A DNA stretch of 64,000 nucleotides from Bartonella sp. MM73XJBT.G. Its GTDB lineage: Bacteria; Pseudomonadota; Alphaproteobacteria; Rhizobiales; Rhizobiaceae. Below are positions 28,745 to 37,670 of this stretch, in pieces. The stretch spans positions 62,001 to 126,000 of the forward strand of contig NZ_JAQISW010000006.1 in assembly GCF_028618435.1 (NCBI RefSeq), in the 5' to 3' direction. Position 1 is the first letter of the stretch; each line of letters opens with the position of its first letter. The position numbers were made by a program, and so were the translations under genes. The notes beneath the pieces are model-generated. The model was not told the origin of the DNA and did not search any database. It worked only from the letters and a program-made list of their open reading frames with translations.

Positions 28745-30155
28745 TCACGATACTGTCATAGTTATAGTAGGAATAATCATAGCAGGAATTATAATTTACG
28801 GACTTTGGAAGGCAATAGAGAAAGGCTGGAATGCAGGATTCGGCGATACGATTTTATTTATCATCATACTCGGTGCGCTTTGGTATTTCGAATTCTCAAT
28901 GAAGACCTTGTTAATTGTAGCAATTATAGCCTATTTTATAGAGAATTTAATTCTGGCACTTGCCAATTATCAGAAAAAGCAATTAAGTGAACAAATTGAG
29001 CAATATGAGAAATTGCTGCAGCTAAAAGATCGAGAGTGTGCGATATATCAAAATATTCTTGCACAGGGAGAGCAAAGGCTTTTTCAAAAAACGCGAAAAA
29101 TATCACAAGAATGGATTAAACAATGGGATGAGGGAGTAAGGCAATGGGAGAGAAGTATACTGGAGATAAAAAGTCCTGGAGACTTTTCTCAAATTAGCGA
29201 ACAGCAACATCCGGTGGTGGTGAAAGATATTTGTGCTCAAGGATATGCAGATACATTTTTTCTTTATGAGGATGCGCTGAGAGTAGAATTTACTACTGAG
29301 CAGATTGAAAGAATAAATGAATTAATGAGGCGCCCAATTTTTAAGCAAACTTATCGTAAAGTCGTACGATTAATGAGGCAGAATGGCATAAAATTGCGAA
29401 AATTTGTAAATCCTCTTACGAAAAAAAAGCAGTATAAGCCTACGATGTTGTTGTTTCATTGGTGGTTATATATGATTGATGATATGATTACAGCGGAATA
29501 CGAACAACAACAAAAAGATAAAGCTTCAGGGCTCTATGAAGAGCTAGCATCTATGGAAATCTACTTTGAAGATATACCTAAATACACAGAATATGAAACG
29601 CTAGAAAAGATACAGAGAGGATTTGGTAGTCTACCTGGTTGCGAACTGTGCATTTGTAAGAGAGAACTTCTGTCATTATTGTATGATATTTCTAATGCTT
29701 ATAAAGCGGCAAGAAAAACTTTTATTTACTATAAGCAGCTTATTGATACGGTGAAAGAAGGATATATTTCCTTTGATGAAGATTGTCGTTCTTCCACAGT
29801 TAGATATGACATTGATGTTTATAGAGAAAGAGATAAGGAAAAGAAAAAGGGTTTATGCATTGCTAAAGAGACTCCAACATTTGAAGAAGCTTATAAATTA
29901 GGTGTTAGAGAATGGACGAAGGGGGCAAGTAAGAAATGTGATAATCAATGGATCTTTTGGAAAATGCTTGTCAAAATAGGAAATTCAAAAGAAAAATTAA
30001 AAGTCATTTTCGGTGATGAGAAGGTGGAGGCACTCGAAAAGGAACTCAAAAATGAGGAAAAACAGTTTATGAGAGAAATGCAGGAAGCAATTCTCGAGAA
30101 TAAAAATGTGCGTTTTTATAAATCCCATGCATATTTGATACAGTATTTGGAATAA
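28737..30155 (+). CDS. Orphan membrane-anchored coiled-coil protein, function unknown
   Basis: A 472-residue protein that I cannot assign to a family. Residues 7-25 (VIVIVGIIIAGIIIYGLW), 37-54 and 56-78 are hydrophobic and could form two or three membrane helices. A heptad-like charged segment follows (about 80-115, KKQLSEQIEQYEKLLQLKDR), then a large soluble part rich in Lys, Glu, Tyr and Trp, with a CELCICKREL cysteine cluster near 303 and a Glu/Lys-rich helical end. Codon use differs from its neighbours (frequent AGA, AGG and ATA), which suggests acquisition. It sits between the ABC exporter and the damaged suhB-tail region. A membrane-tethered cytoplasmic effector or a mobile-element cargo gene is possible; the sequence does not decide. 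Confidence 0.65.
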   Translation: MSDHDTVIVIVGIIIAGIIIYGLWKAIEKGWNAGFGDTILFIIILGALWYFEFSMKTLLIVAIIAYFIENLILALANYQKKQLSEQIEQYEKLLQLKDRECAIYQNILAQGEQRLFQKTRKISQEWIKQWDEGVRQWERSILEIKSPGDFSQISEQQHPVVVKDICAQGYADTFFLYEDALRVEFTTEQIERINELMRRPIFKQTYRKVVRLMRQNGIKLRKFVNPLTKKKQYKPTMLLFHWWLYMIDDMITAEYEQQQKDKASGLYEELASMEIYFEDIPKYTEYETLEKIQRGFGSLPGCELCICKRELLSLLYDISNAYKAARKTFIYYKQLIDTVKEGYISFDEDCRSSTVRYDIDVYRERDKEKKKGLCIAKETPTFEEAYKLGVREWTKGASKKCDNQWIFWKMLVKIGNSKEKLKVIFGDEKVEALEKELKNEEKQFMREMQEAILENKNVRFYKSHAYLIQYLE

Positions 30156-30654
30156 GAATTAAAAGAGGGAGAGGTTGGTCGTTGTTATATGAATGAGTAT
30201 ATTCATGGGAACTTGTATAATTGCGTATTTTTATAAAAAATATTGAAAAGCAGTGAGAGGCATATATGACAGCTCTTAGCAGAGAGGAGAGGCGTTTGGA
30301 GGCAAGCTTTTGCGCTGTGTAGGGGGATTTCTTAAGAGGAGGAGGGGACTTGTTTTTGGTGTGCTTGTTGCTCTTGAAGTGTTTTGTTGCGATGTTTCTT
30401 TTTAGCGTGTTTGTAGGGGAGGTCGATGAAACAACAGGAGGTTTAATAATATTGGCTAAGTTGTCATTGAATCTTTAGGGGGGGGTGTTGATTGTTTGGT
30501 GAAGGTGTTTTGTCATTATCTCATGGGTTATTTTCTGTTGTGTCTGTAAAGAAAATTGAGAGCTTCCTTCCACATTGTTTTTTTTTAAGATTTTATAAAA
30601 TTTTAAGGAGGGGGACCGATTTTAAGGAGCCTTAACGGGTTTTTTAAAGATTAT
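30156..30654. other. Gene-free region downstream of the orphan gene
   Basis: About 500 bases with G-rich and T-rich runs. Short scraps look coding-like, but no family was recognised. Confidence 0.4.
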
Positions 30655-30990
30655 AAAGTTTAAGCTTTTTTAAAAGGCTCTTCTCTAGCTTAGTGCGTAT
30701 CTGTTCATTGCCGGCGAGGATATTTTTTTTGCGGAAGATATCATTGCTACTTTCTTTATCCGTGACAAAACCGGTGGTTTTGTGAATTATCAGTATGTGG
30801 ATCGTTTTATTGCAAATTTGTGAGCTGTCTTCTCAAAAGCCATTGGTTTGGCGAGTGGCAATATAGGCTCAATCAAGAGCAGCAGTGCTAAAATGAGGAA
30901 GATTTAAGGCTTTTATCATCACATTGCGCAATTTGATGAGACTGTGGCTCATGACTTTGGCAACAGAAAATGGGGTAATGGCAATGATAC
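30655..30990 (-). pseudogene. Decayed copy of the suhB 3' end
   Basis: Plus-strand text TGTTCATTGCCGGCGAGGAT, TTTGCGGAAGATATCATTGC, GTGACAAAACCGGTGG and CATTGCGCAATTTGATGAGA follows suhB from about 31400 to 31735 with many substitutions, small gaps and stops. It is displaced from the suhB stop by the integrase relic at 30990-31378. Confidence 0.88.
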
Positions 30991-31378
30991 ATTGATTTAT
31001 AATGATAATTCACTGTTTTGTATGTTGAATGAGAGTCTCGAATATCTTAAGATTGTCTTATTTAAACTCTCTCTATGTTAAATCAATCAAAACCATTCGC
31101 TTGTACGTTAAAAGTGGGATGAGTGTGTGGATAAAATTTGTATAAGACAGGATTAAAAATGGCTCTTATGAACCTTCTTAATGCAAGGGCTCTCGGCAAC
31201 ATCCACGAGTTGGCAAATATAACGATGGTGCTGGCTTGTTACTTCATAAGCGTAGAGGTGGTGGTGATCAATGGATTTACCACTATCTATTATTCACGGA
31301 CGTAGTGGCGAAATGGGTTTGGGTGTCTTGAGAGATGTCTCTTTAAAATAAGCCCGTGAATTGGCGATGACACATTAA
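30990..31378 (+). repeat. Integrase-relic repeat, longest copy, with start of a tyrosine integrase
   Basis: After about 165 bases of the shared upstream sequence, an ATG at 31159 opens MALMNLLNARALGNI. After a frameshift it reads VGKYNDGAGLLLHKR, then GGGDQWIYHY, and after another shift TIHGRSGEMGLGVLRDVSLK, a stop, and ARELA. This is the arm-type DNA-binding domain (DUF4102) at the N-terminus of P4-like tyrosine integrases. The catalytic domain is absent: the sequence breaks off into the suhB 3' flank. Confidence 0.85.
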
Positions 31379-31394
31379 AAATTGTTTTTGAGGT

Positions 31395-32186
31395 TTAAAT
31401 ACCTTTTTTGAGAATTCTTTCTAATTTGGTGCGAATGTGTTCATTGCCGGCGAGGATATTCTTTTTGCGGAATATGTCATCACCGCCTTCTTTATCGGTG
31501 ACAAAACCACCGGCTTCACGAACCATCAAGATTCCAGCAGCCATATCCCAAATTTGCAGGTTGTCTTCCCAATAGCCATCGGTTCGACCTGCTGCAACAT
31601 AGGCTAAATCAAGGGCTGCTGCGCCAAAACGGCGAAGGCCAGCAACTTCCATCATGACATTGCGCAATTCAATGAGATAGGTTCCATGACCTGGGCGGCC
31701 AAAATGAGGCATGCCTGTGGCAATGACACAATCTTCTAGTCTGCGCCGCGCAGAAACACGACAGCGCCGGTCATTGAAAAAAGCACCACTACCCCGCTCT
31801 GCGGTAAAGAGTTCATCACTTACCGGGTTGTAAATGACCCCCGCAACGATTTTGCCTTGGCTTTCTAAAGCAATGGAAACGGCAAAAAAAGGAATGCCAT
31901 GGAGAAAATTTGTGGTGCCATCTAAAGGGTCAACGATAAAACGATGTTGTGAATCTTCTCCAATGATTTCTTTAGATTCTTCCATCAGAAAACCAAATTT
32001 AGGGCGTGCTTTGCTCAGTTCAGTGAAAATAATTTTTTCCGCTTTACGGTCTGCTTGACTGACGTAATCGGCTGGCCCTTTCAAAGACACTTGCAAATTT
32101 TGTACTTCACCATAATCACGCACGAGCGAGCGTCCTGCTTTCATGGCAGCTTGCACCATGACATTCATGATTGCAGAATGGGCCAT
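31395..32186 (-). CDS. suhB: Inositol monophosphatase family protein, SuhB-like
   Basis: A 263-residue metal-dependent phosphatase. Metal-site motifs are present: MEESKE near residue 68, DPLDGTTNFLHG near 86-97 and the late WDMAAGILMVREAGG near 213. Such enzymes dephosphorylate inositol monophosphate and related sugars; SuhB also has a role with rRNA antitermination in E. coli, which sequence alone cannot assign here. It lies 13 bases downstream of efp on the same strand and is probably co-transcribed with it. Confidence 0.92.
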   Translation of the reverse strand: MAHSAIMNVMVQAAMKAGRSLVRDYGEVQNLQVSLKGPADYVSQADRKAEKIIFTELSKARPKFGFLMEESKEIIGEDSQHRFIVDPLDGTTNFLHGIPFFAVSIALESQGKIVAGVIYNPVSDELFTAERGSGAFFNDRRCRVSARRRLEDCVIATGMPHFGRPGHGTYLIELRNVMMEVAGLRRFGAAALDLAYVAAGRTDGYWEDNLQIWDMAAGILMVREAGGFVTDKEGGDDIFRKKNILAGNEHIRTKLERILKKGI

Positions 32187-32198
32187 CTTGTTGTTCCT

Positions 32199-32774
32199 TT
32201 ATTTATCTTTTTCATTTGCACGACGCAAATAGATCAACTCGTTGGTGTCGACAATGATACGCTCACCGGCATTCATAAAAGGGGGAACAAGAATACGAAT
32301 CCCATTTTCAAGAATGGCGGGTTTATAAGAGGAGGTCACCGTTTGTCCTTTGAGAGCTGGATCAGCTTCCACAATCGTGACAGCAACTTGATCAGGAAGG
32401 GAAATGCCGATAGGCTTTTCTTGATAAAGTTCAACTGTGACAGTCATCCCATCTTGCAAGAAAGCAGCACGTTCTCCAACAAAATCTTTTTGCAATTCCA
32501 ATTGTTCATACGATTCTGAATCCATAAAGACGAGGGCATCCCCTTGTTGATAGAGAAAGGTAAAATCCTTTTGTTCAAGGCGTACGCGCTCTACCGTTTC
32601 AGCAGAACGAAAACGTTCATTGAGTTTTGTACCATCAAGCAAATTTTTTAGTTCAACTTGATTAAATGCACCACCTTTTCCAGGTTTTACGGCGTTGCAT
32701 TTCACAGCAACCCATAAGCTTCCTTGATGCTCAATCACATTACCAGGGCGAATTTCATTGCCATTAATTTTCAT
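32199..32774 (-). CDS. efp: Elongation factor P
   Basis: A 191-residue translation factor that relieves ribosome stalling at proline runs. The start at 32774 ([20 protein letters not shown]) matches the family; nine further codons to 32801 are unlikely to be used. The lysine loop KPGKGGAF near residue 33 carries the site modified by EpmA-type enzymes in other bacteria. The C-terminal OB domain motif [23 protein letters not shown] is intact. It is followed by suhB after 12 bases. Confidence 0.96.
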   Translation of the reverse strand: MKINGNEIRPGNVIEHQGSLWVAVKCNAVKPGKGGAFNQVELKNLLDGTKLNERFRSAETVERVRLEQKDFTFLYQQGDALVFMDSESYEQLELQKDFVGERAAFLQDGMTVTVELYQEKPIGISLPDQVAVTIVEADPALKGQTVTSSYKPAILENGIRILVPPFMNAGERIIVDTNELIYLRRANEKDK

Positions 32775-33444
32775 CGTTTCTATCCAATTCTCTTCTTGCA
32801 AAAAGAGTTTTCTTACTTTGTCCTTACGGCGCTTTTTTTGCTGCCTTAACAGTAAACTCTTTTGTTGTTTTTAGGTTCAAAACCTCTTGTTCGTTTTGCG
32901 GTTTCCTCATGGTCTTTGTGGGCTTTTCATCTGTCTTACCATGGATTTTCTCATGGTCTTTTCTCATAAGTTTTCTTATGAGCTTTGCAGAGAAAAGCTT
33001 AAGGACAAAAGGGACCTTGATGTATTTTTGCTTTTCAGTTCTTTGCAAGACCATAAAAAGTGCCAAGACGCAAGCTTTTTAAAAAATTGCACAAAAATTT
33101 TTGAGACTTTTGAGGATTTTGGGGAAATTTATTCCGTTGTGTTGTAAAATCTCATTGAGACGGATGATAGAAATACTGGTGATAGAAATTTTGTAAAACC
33201 ATGAGGCGTTGTTTTATGAGAATGACGCGTGGATATTGTGCGGGGAAACTTGTCCGAATAATCTTGTGAAATCAATCCCATGAAACGGAAAGCGGAGTTG
33301 TGTTCTGTGAGATGCCTGATTGCTGAGAAATTGGATCGGGAAGGGGCTTTGTGTCCTTTAAAGGTGTATGAGGTAAGAAAAGAGCGTGGTGCACCTTATA
33401 GCGCGTTTCGTTTTATAGAGAATGTGGTGTGCTAGTGCGTGGTG
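32775..33444. other. Intergenic region upstream of efp
   Basis: About 670 bases. The stretch 33390-33444 (downstream flank of the first trp gene) resembles 35660-35715, so the brt/trp repeat unit extends past the trp stop. A Lys/Thr-rich 80-codon minus-strand frame (32824-33066) has no features and is not called. Confidence 0.4.
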
Positions 33445-33810
33445 TTAGCTTGCATTCTCATCCATAATGAGCTGTAAAAAGGCTTTCTTTTTTAGAGTGG
33501 TGTGCGTTCTAAATCTTTTAAGCAACAGGTATTCTTCAGTGTTCGAGATGACTTCATCGTGATGGTATGGAGGGTGTTGTTTTGTGGTGATATCGGCATA
33601 AAAAAAGGAAATCGGAACATTGAGGATATCGGAAATCTCCATTAAACGCCCCGCGCTTACACGATTTAAGCCGTTTTCATATTTTTGAATTTGTTGGAAG
33701 CTTACGCCTAAAGCATCCCCTAAGGTTTTTTGAGACATTTTAAGTATTTTTCGTCTTAAGCGAATTTTTTTGCCGACTAAAAGATCAATATTAAGATTTT
33801 GAGATTGCAT
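33445..33810 (-). CDS. XRE-type DNA-binding regulator downstream of a Brt RNA (Trp-like), copy A
   Basis: A 121-residue protein with an N-terminal helix-turn-helix of the XRE/Cro class (KKIRLRRKILKMSQKTLGDA, then [27 protein letters not shown], residues about 14-60) and a variable polar C-terminus. It belongs to the small Bartonella regulators that follow Brt RNAs, called Trp in B. henselae, where the Brt/Trp pairs affect expression of the adhesin gene badA. The start follows GGGGGG by 3-4 bases. Two further copies lie at 35708 (broken) and 45218 (intact). Confidence 0.88.
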   Translation of the reverse strand: MQSQNLNIDLLVGKKIRLRRKILKMSQKTLGDALGVSFQQIQKYENGLNRVSAGRLMEISDILNVPISFFYADITTKQHPPYHHDEVISNTEEYLLLKRFRTHTTLKKKAFLQLIMDENAS

Positions 33811-33917
33811 TTGCCCCCCGCTTAGTGCAAGCGCCTCTTATGCGTATTCTGGGAGTCTAAAACACTGAACTCAAATCAGCTTTTTTGCTTTTAGTGCTGG
33901 TAAGCACCTAGACAGTG

Positions 33918-34080
33918 CAAAAACTCCCGGAATTCCGGGATACCCACAAAGTGGGATAAATTCATGTTTGAGTTTTCGGGGTTTTAGAGCCCTATTGGTC
34001 GCCATGTATGCGACCAAAACACCTTTTATTAATGTGTAAAGTAATTTCAGCAGATTGGCAATAAAAAATAGCTTTTTAAA
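33918..34080 (-). ncRNA. Bartonella regulatory transcript (Brt)-type RNA, copy A
   Basis: A conserved stretch upstream of the XRE gene, shared with 36164-36320 and 45698-45860. On the minus strand it shows the stem GGTCGCATACATGGCGACC, the stem CCCACTTTGTGGG, then the palindrome TCCCGGAATTCCGGGA (33925-33940) followed by GTTTTT, which is an intrinsic terminator placed before the trp reading frame. Conservation runs right to about 34080; the 5' end is not determined. About 110 conserved bases lie between the terminator and the trp start, consistent with read-through control. Confidence 0.75.
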
Positions 34081-34247
34081 CGAGAAGTACTATGTTTTTT
34101 CATTTATAGACAAAGAAAGCAGTGCTCTTTTGATCCTCTGATCTTTTCATATTTTGAGAACAATATTTTACAGTGTCGCGATTTTACAGTGTCGCGGATA
34201 GCTTATTTTGCACATTGGATAGTGTTCAGCAAATGATACAGAGCGTT

Positions 34248-35291
34248 TTAAAAAACAGGAAGGAGTTTTATTGCTTCTTTGCGCGCCTTTTCTTGTTGTT
34301 TGTTGTCCATACCTTGGAGCATTTTTTCAAGATCAGGGGCTTGCATTTTGGCTTCCTTTGCAATCATATACCATGCTGCTGCCATTATTATATCGCCTTT
34401 TGTTCCGATGCCGTCTCGATACAGTCTTGCAAGAGAAATTTGAGCAGGGGCAACCATGTTGGTGGCATTGTGAAGCAGCAAATGAAAGGCATGGTCAAAA
34501 TCTTTTTCTCCTCCACGGCCCTGTATCAGCCATTGTGCTAAATAAAGTTGCGCTTTTAAGTGGTTATTTTGAGCCGCGGCTTCCATCAGTTTGCGGGCAT
34601 TACGATCATCCTTTGGTCGATTTAATGTGCCTAAGGAAAGAATTTTTGCCGCCGCAAAAGCAGCTTCAGCATCTCCAAGAGCAGCCCCTTTTAGGTACCA
34701 TTTTAAAGCTTGCTCGATGGCTTCATTTTCATGGCTTGAAGAAGAAACGCCGGGAAGATTTTGTTTTTCCTGGGAGGCTTTATAAAGAAGCAATTGTCCA
34801 TAATAAAAATAAGCTTCCTTAACGCCTGCCTTGACAGCTTTTCGAATAAACTGTGCACCAAGTTCTTGATTTTGTTTTACAAAATTTCCATCAAACAACA
34901 TAAGCCCATAGCGAAGTTGCGCTTGGGGTTCTCCTTGTTTTGCAGCGCGTTCAAACCATAAAGCAGCCCGTGCCCCATCAACAGGAACAGCACATCCCTC
35001 CATATAAATTCGGGCAAGAAGCGTTTGCGCAAAAGGATCATTTTTTTCAGCGCGTCGAAGGGCTTCTCGAAAAGCTTTTAAATAATAGCCTTGGATGTAA
35101 TAGTCATAGGCTTGGTCATAGTCTCCAGCTTTTAAGGGGTGAAAAGGTTCTTCTGGGGGGGAAGATTCTTGAATCGTATTGAAAGAGTGTTCAAAATTTT
35201 CGGATTCATCAGTGTTTCCAGCAGAATTTATAACAGAACTTGTAAGCCCTATCATTCCTAGGATAAGCAGTTTAAAACCTCTCTTAATCAT
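34248..35291 (-). CDS. Sel1-repeat (TPR-like) exported protein
   Basis: A 347-residue protein. AGGAGGAGAT about 7 bases upstream fixes the start at 35291 (MIKRGFKLLILGMIGLTSSV, a secretion signal) rather than 35327. Several Sel1-type repeats of about 36 residues are visible, for example ALLARIYMEGCAVPVDGARA-type AALWFERAAKQGEPQAQLRYG, then AFYYGQ-like, ALKWYLKGAALGDAEAAFAAA, and ISLARLYRDGIGTKGDIIMA. Sel1 proteins are scaffolds, in rhizobia often periplasmic regulators (ExoR-like); a specific role cannot be assigned. The gene is flanked by direct-repeat brt/trp units (copies A and B). Confidence 0.82.
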   Translation of the reverse strand: MIKRGFKLLILGMIGLTSSVINSAGNTDESENFEHSFNTIQESSPPEEPFHPLKAGDYDQAYDYYIQGYYLKAFREALRRAEKNDPFAQTLLARIYMEGCAVPVDGARAALWFERAAKQGEPQAQLRYGLMLFDGNFVKQNQELGAQFIRKAVKAGVKEAYFYYGQLLLYKASQEKQNLPGVSSSSHENEAIEQALKWYLKGAALGDAEAAFAAAKILSLGTLNRPKDDRNARKLMEAAAQNNHLKAQLYLAQWLIQGRGGEKDFDHAFHLLLHNATNMVAPAQISLARLYRDGIGTKGDIIMAAAWYMIAKEAKMQAPDLEKMLQGMDNKQQEKARKEAIKLLPVF

Positions 35292-35707
35292 CGATATCTC
35301 CTCCTCATTATCGATCAGAATTTTCACATTTTTTTTTCATCATTACAAGCCGCATCAAAATCCCATGGCTTTCTTATTTTTCATTTCAGTTAAGGGAGGT
35401 TTTTAGGTCCCTTTATAAAGATAGCATAAACGTTGATAAGAACCAGACTGTTTTAAACAGTGCTATTTTAAACACCTTTACAACGATAATGAAAGAATGA
35501 CTAACAGAGGTACCTTCTCTTATCAATATGCATCACCCTAAAATAAAAAAGCGTCTACCATGAGGCTATTTTTACAAATACACAATAAACTGCTTATGAA
35601 GAACTGCTTATGAAAAACGTGAAATGTTGAGGAGAAGAGAGCGTATAGGCTCTATAGTGTGTATCGCGTTATCGAGAACGTGGTGTGCACGAGTTACATG
35701 ATGTTAG
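35292..35707. other. Intergenic region upstream of the Sel1-repeat gene
   Basis: About 415 bases. Its left end holds the strong ribosome-binding site of the Sel1 gene; its right end (35640-35707) is the downstream flank of the brt/trp copy B repeat. Nothing else was recognised. Confidence 0.4.
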
Positions 35708-36053
35708 CTTGCATTCTCATCCGAGAGTAACTGCAAAATTGCTTTCTGTTTTACTGTTGTTAGCACTCTAAATTTTTTGAGCAGTAGGTATTCTTCTCTA
35801 CTAAAGATCGCTTCATCATGGTGGTATGGAGGCTGTTGTTTTGGCATGATATCCGCATAAAAAAAGGAAATCGGAAATTTCCATTAAACGCCCTGCTACT
35901 CACACGATTTAAGCCTTTTTCATATTTTTGAATTTGTTGGAAGCTGACGCCTAAAGCGTTTCCTAAAGTTGTTTGAGACATTCCCAGCCTTTTTCGTCTC
36001 AAGCGAATTCTTTTGCCGACCAGAAGATCAATATTAAGATTGTTGGTTTGCAT
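35708..36053 (-). pseudogene. Broken Trp-like XRE regulator, copy B
   Basis: The first 50 codons encode an intact-looking helix-turn-helix ([40 protein letters not shown]) like copy A. A one-base insertion near 35897 and a 17-base deletion near 35878 then throw the frame, so the open frame ends in unrelated residues at 35760. The original C-terminal coding is still alignable down to 35708 in another frame. A truncated DNA-binding protein could still be made. Confidence 0.8.
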
Positions 36054-36163
36054 TTTTCCTCCCGCCGGTTGCGAGCGCCTCTTATGCGTATTCCGAGAGC
36101 TTGAAAATACTGAAACCTAATCAGCCTTTTTTGCTTTTAGTGCTGGTAAGCACCTAGACAGTG

Positions 36164-36320
36164 CAAAAACTCCCAGAATTCTAGGATACCTGCAAAGTGG
36201 GGTAGATTCATGTTTGAGTTTTCGGGTTTTCAAGGCCCTATTGGTCGTTGCGTATGCGACCAAAACACCTTTTGATGTGTAAAGTAATTTTAGAAGATTG
36301 GCAAATAAAAATAGTTTTTT
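36164..36320 (-). ncRNA. Brt-type RNA, copy B
   Basis: Aligned with copy A over its whole length (GGTCGCATACGCAACGACC stem, then the GTTTTTGCACTGTCTAGGTG segment after the terminator). The terminator palindrome is weakened here (TCCTAGAATTCTGGGA on the minus strand). Whether it still terminates is unclear. It precedes the broken regulator copy B. Confidence 0.65.
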
Positions 36321-36345
36321 GACTTATAAAATTTGTTTTTTTAAT

Positions 36346-36400
36346 GAGAGGCTATTCTCGCCTCTCAACCTCTCTGGAACGAGCCCCAAAATCATGACAT
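36346..36400. repeat. Hairpin element, copy 2 (first copy at 24355)
   Basis: GAGAGGC / GCCTCTC stem (36346-36352 and 36360-36366, loop of 7) followed by CAAAATCATGACAT at about 36387-36400, as at 24355-24405. Confidence 0.6.
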
Positions 36401-36520
36401 CTACCTCCGTGTTTGTTGAAAGCGGTAAAATGATTTCGTCCACGGTAATGAATTCACAAGCGGTTTCTTCATCAAAATCTGCGCAATCGCTTGCTGTTTG
36501 AAGAAGAGCGGGGGGTAATT
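36401..36520 (-). pseudogene. Decayed copy of the thiE-like gene 3' end
   Basis: Plus-strand text GTAATGAATTCACAAGCGGT, TTCATCAAAATCTGCGCAATC, GCTTGCTGTTTGAAGAAGAG matches the thiE-like gene at about 37745-37835 (GGCAACGAATTCACAGCCCG, TTCATCAAAAGTTGCAAAATC, GCCGGCTTGAATAATGG). It is displaced by 1.3 kb from the thiE-like stop, with the TIR-like gene between them. Confidence 0.72.
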
Positions 36521-36616
36521 TGGTGTCTACAGAATGTGTATGTCTGTGGGAAGTGGTGGGGTGCCCATGTGGTTTGGGCGTGTACTTTCAAAATTAAAGA
36601 TGAGTATTGTTTAAAT

Positions 36617-37357
36617 TCATAATGCATCAATTGCATCTGCATCTATATGGAAGCCAGCTGCCTTTAACCGCTTCATAAGTTTGAGATATGTTTCTTTTAC
36701 GTCTTCTTTAAAAGAAAGGTAGTAAACTCCATTAACATCTGAAGGCAATTCAATGCCTTCTTTGTATAAAATAGCAATTCTCTCAAGAGGAAGCACAGCG
36801 GTTAACATGCCCATTTCAAAAATAACATTTTGTCGCGCACGAAATTGCGCTTTTGTTTCACCGTCAGATCTAGCATAGCCTATATCATCGGGCGTTAGCA
36901 ATACAATACTAAACCCTATAGAATCCTTACAAATTTCTTTTTTCAAAGTTTCAATGATAGGTAAACCATTACCGCTCGTATTTTGTAGGGCGCTTGGTTC
37001 GAGTCTAAGCTTGAGAAGAGCATTTTCAAGCTTTGTTAAGGAGCCATGATCATGACCATGAACGATAAAAATTTTTGAAGAAGGGGTGGAGATATGAGAA
37101 GAAGCTTTTGGGGAAGGAGTCGTTGATGTTTCTTCTATATTCTTTGCTAAATCTTCTTTTAACTTTTGTTTTATGTTTTCTTTGCCTTGAATTTGAAGTT
37201 TTCCTGTTTGTTTATACCAAATAATAACTCCTCCATTAGAGGTTTTAATCTGAAGTGTTCCAGGGGATTGATGTGGTAGAAGCCTATCTTCTTTGATTTG
37301 ATATCCACACTTGCAAACTATGTTTTTAAGATCTTCAGATGTTCCGTTATATTGCAT
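36617..37357 (-). CDS. Predicted nucleotide-binding protein with TIR-like domain (CAP12/TIR-like type)
   Basis: A 246-residue protein. The C-terminal domain (about 95-230) matches the bacterial TIR-like nucleotide-binding family: strand IFIVHGHD at 96-103, ALQNTSGNGLPIIETLKKE at 123-141, IVLLTPDDIGYA at 151-162, RARQNVIFEMGML at 173-185 (Glu181 the likely catalytic residue) and VYYLSFKED at 211-219. Related proteins cleave NAD during phage defence, sometimes as cyclic-nucleotide-activated effectors. The N-terminal 60 residues (VCKCGYQI, then NGGVIIWYKQTGKLQIQGK) form a small separate domain, joined by a Ser/Thr/Pro linker. AAGGGGAC precedes the ATG. No cyclase or Argonaute partner is nearby. 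It is bracketed by thiE and a displaced thiE tail, a sign of insertion. Confidence 0.82.
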   Translation of the reverse strand: MQYNGTSEDLKNIVCKCGYQIKEDRLLPHQSPGTLQIKTSNGGVIIWYKQTGKLQIQGKENIKQKLKEDLAKNIEETSTTPSPKASSHISTPSSKIFIVHGHDHGSLTKLENALLKLRLEPSALQNTSGNGLPIIETLKKEICKDSIGFSIVLLTPDDIGYARSDGETKAQFRARQNVIFEMGMLTAVLPLERIAILYKEGIELPSDVNGVYYLSFKEDVKETYLKLMKRLKAAGFHIDADAIDAL

Positions 37358-37670
37358 TTTTATGTCCCCTTCATATCTCTATCACTTGTTGTTGGTATTC
37401 ATGACCAACATTAACAATGATGAGCTTCCCCAATCATAATGGCTTCTCTTTATAAGAGATTGAACTAGAAAATTTTAATGATCTTTCTCTCTATATATTA
37501 TGTCAAAAAAAGATGCTAGCCTTTTCATCTCATTTGATTGAATTATTAAGCAGTTTTATTGAGTTTTGAGGTCAGAAAAACGCATTTTTATCCTCTTTAT
37601 TTGTTATTGCGATATAACGGTTAATGTTTGGATTTTTATTAGCGCTTTGTCTATGAATTCCCCTCTCATA
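37358..37670. other. Intergenic region between the TIR-like gene and the thiE-like gene
   Basis: About 310 AT-rich bases that must contain the promoter of the TIR-like gene. No repeat or terminator was recognised. Confidence 0.4.

Noticed and set aside
32824-33066. Lys/Thr-rich 80-codon minus-strand frame upstream of efp
   Set aside because: Low complexity, no ribosome-binding site, no recognised domain.
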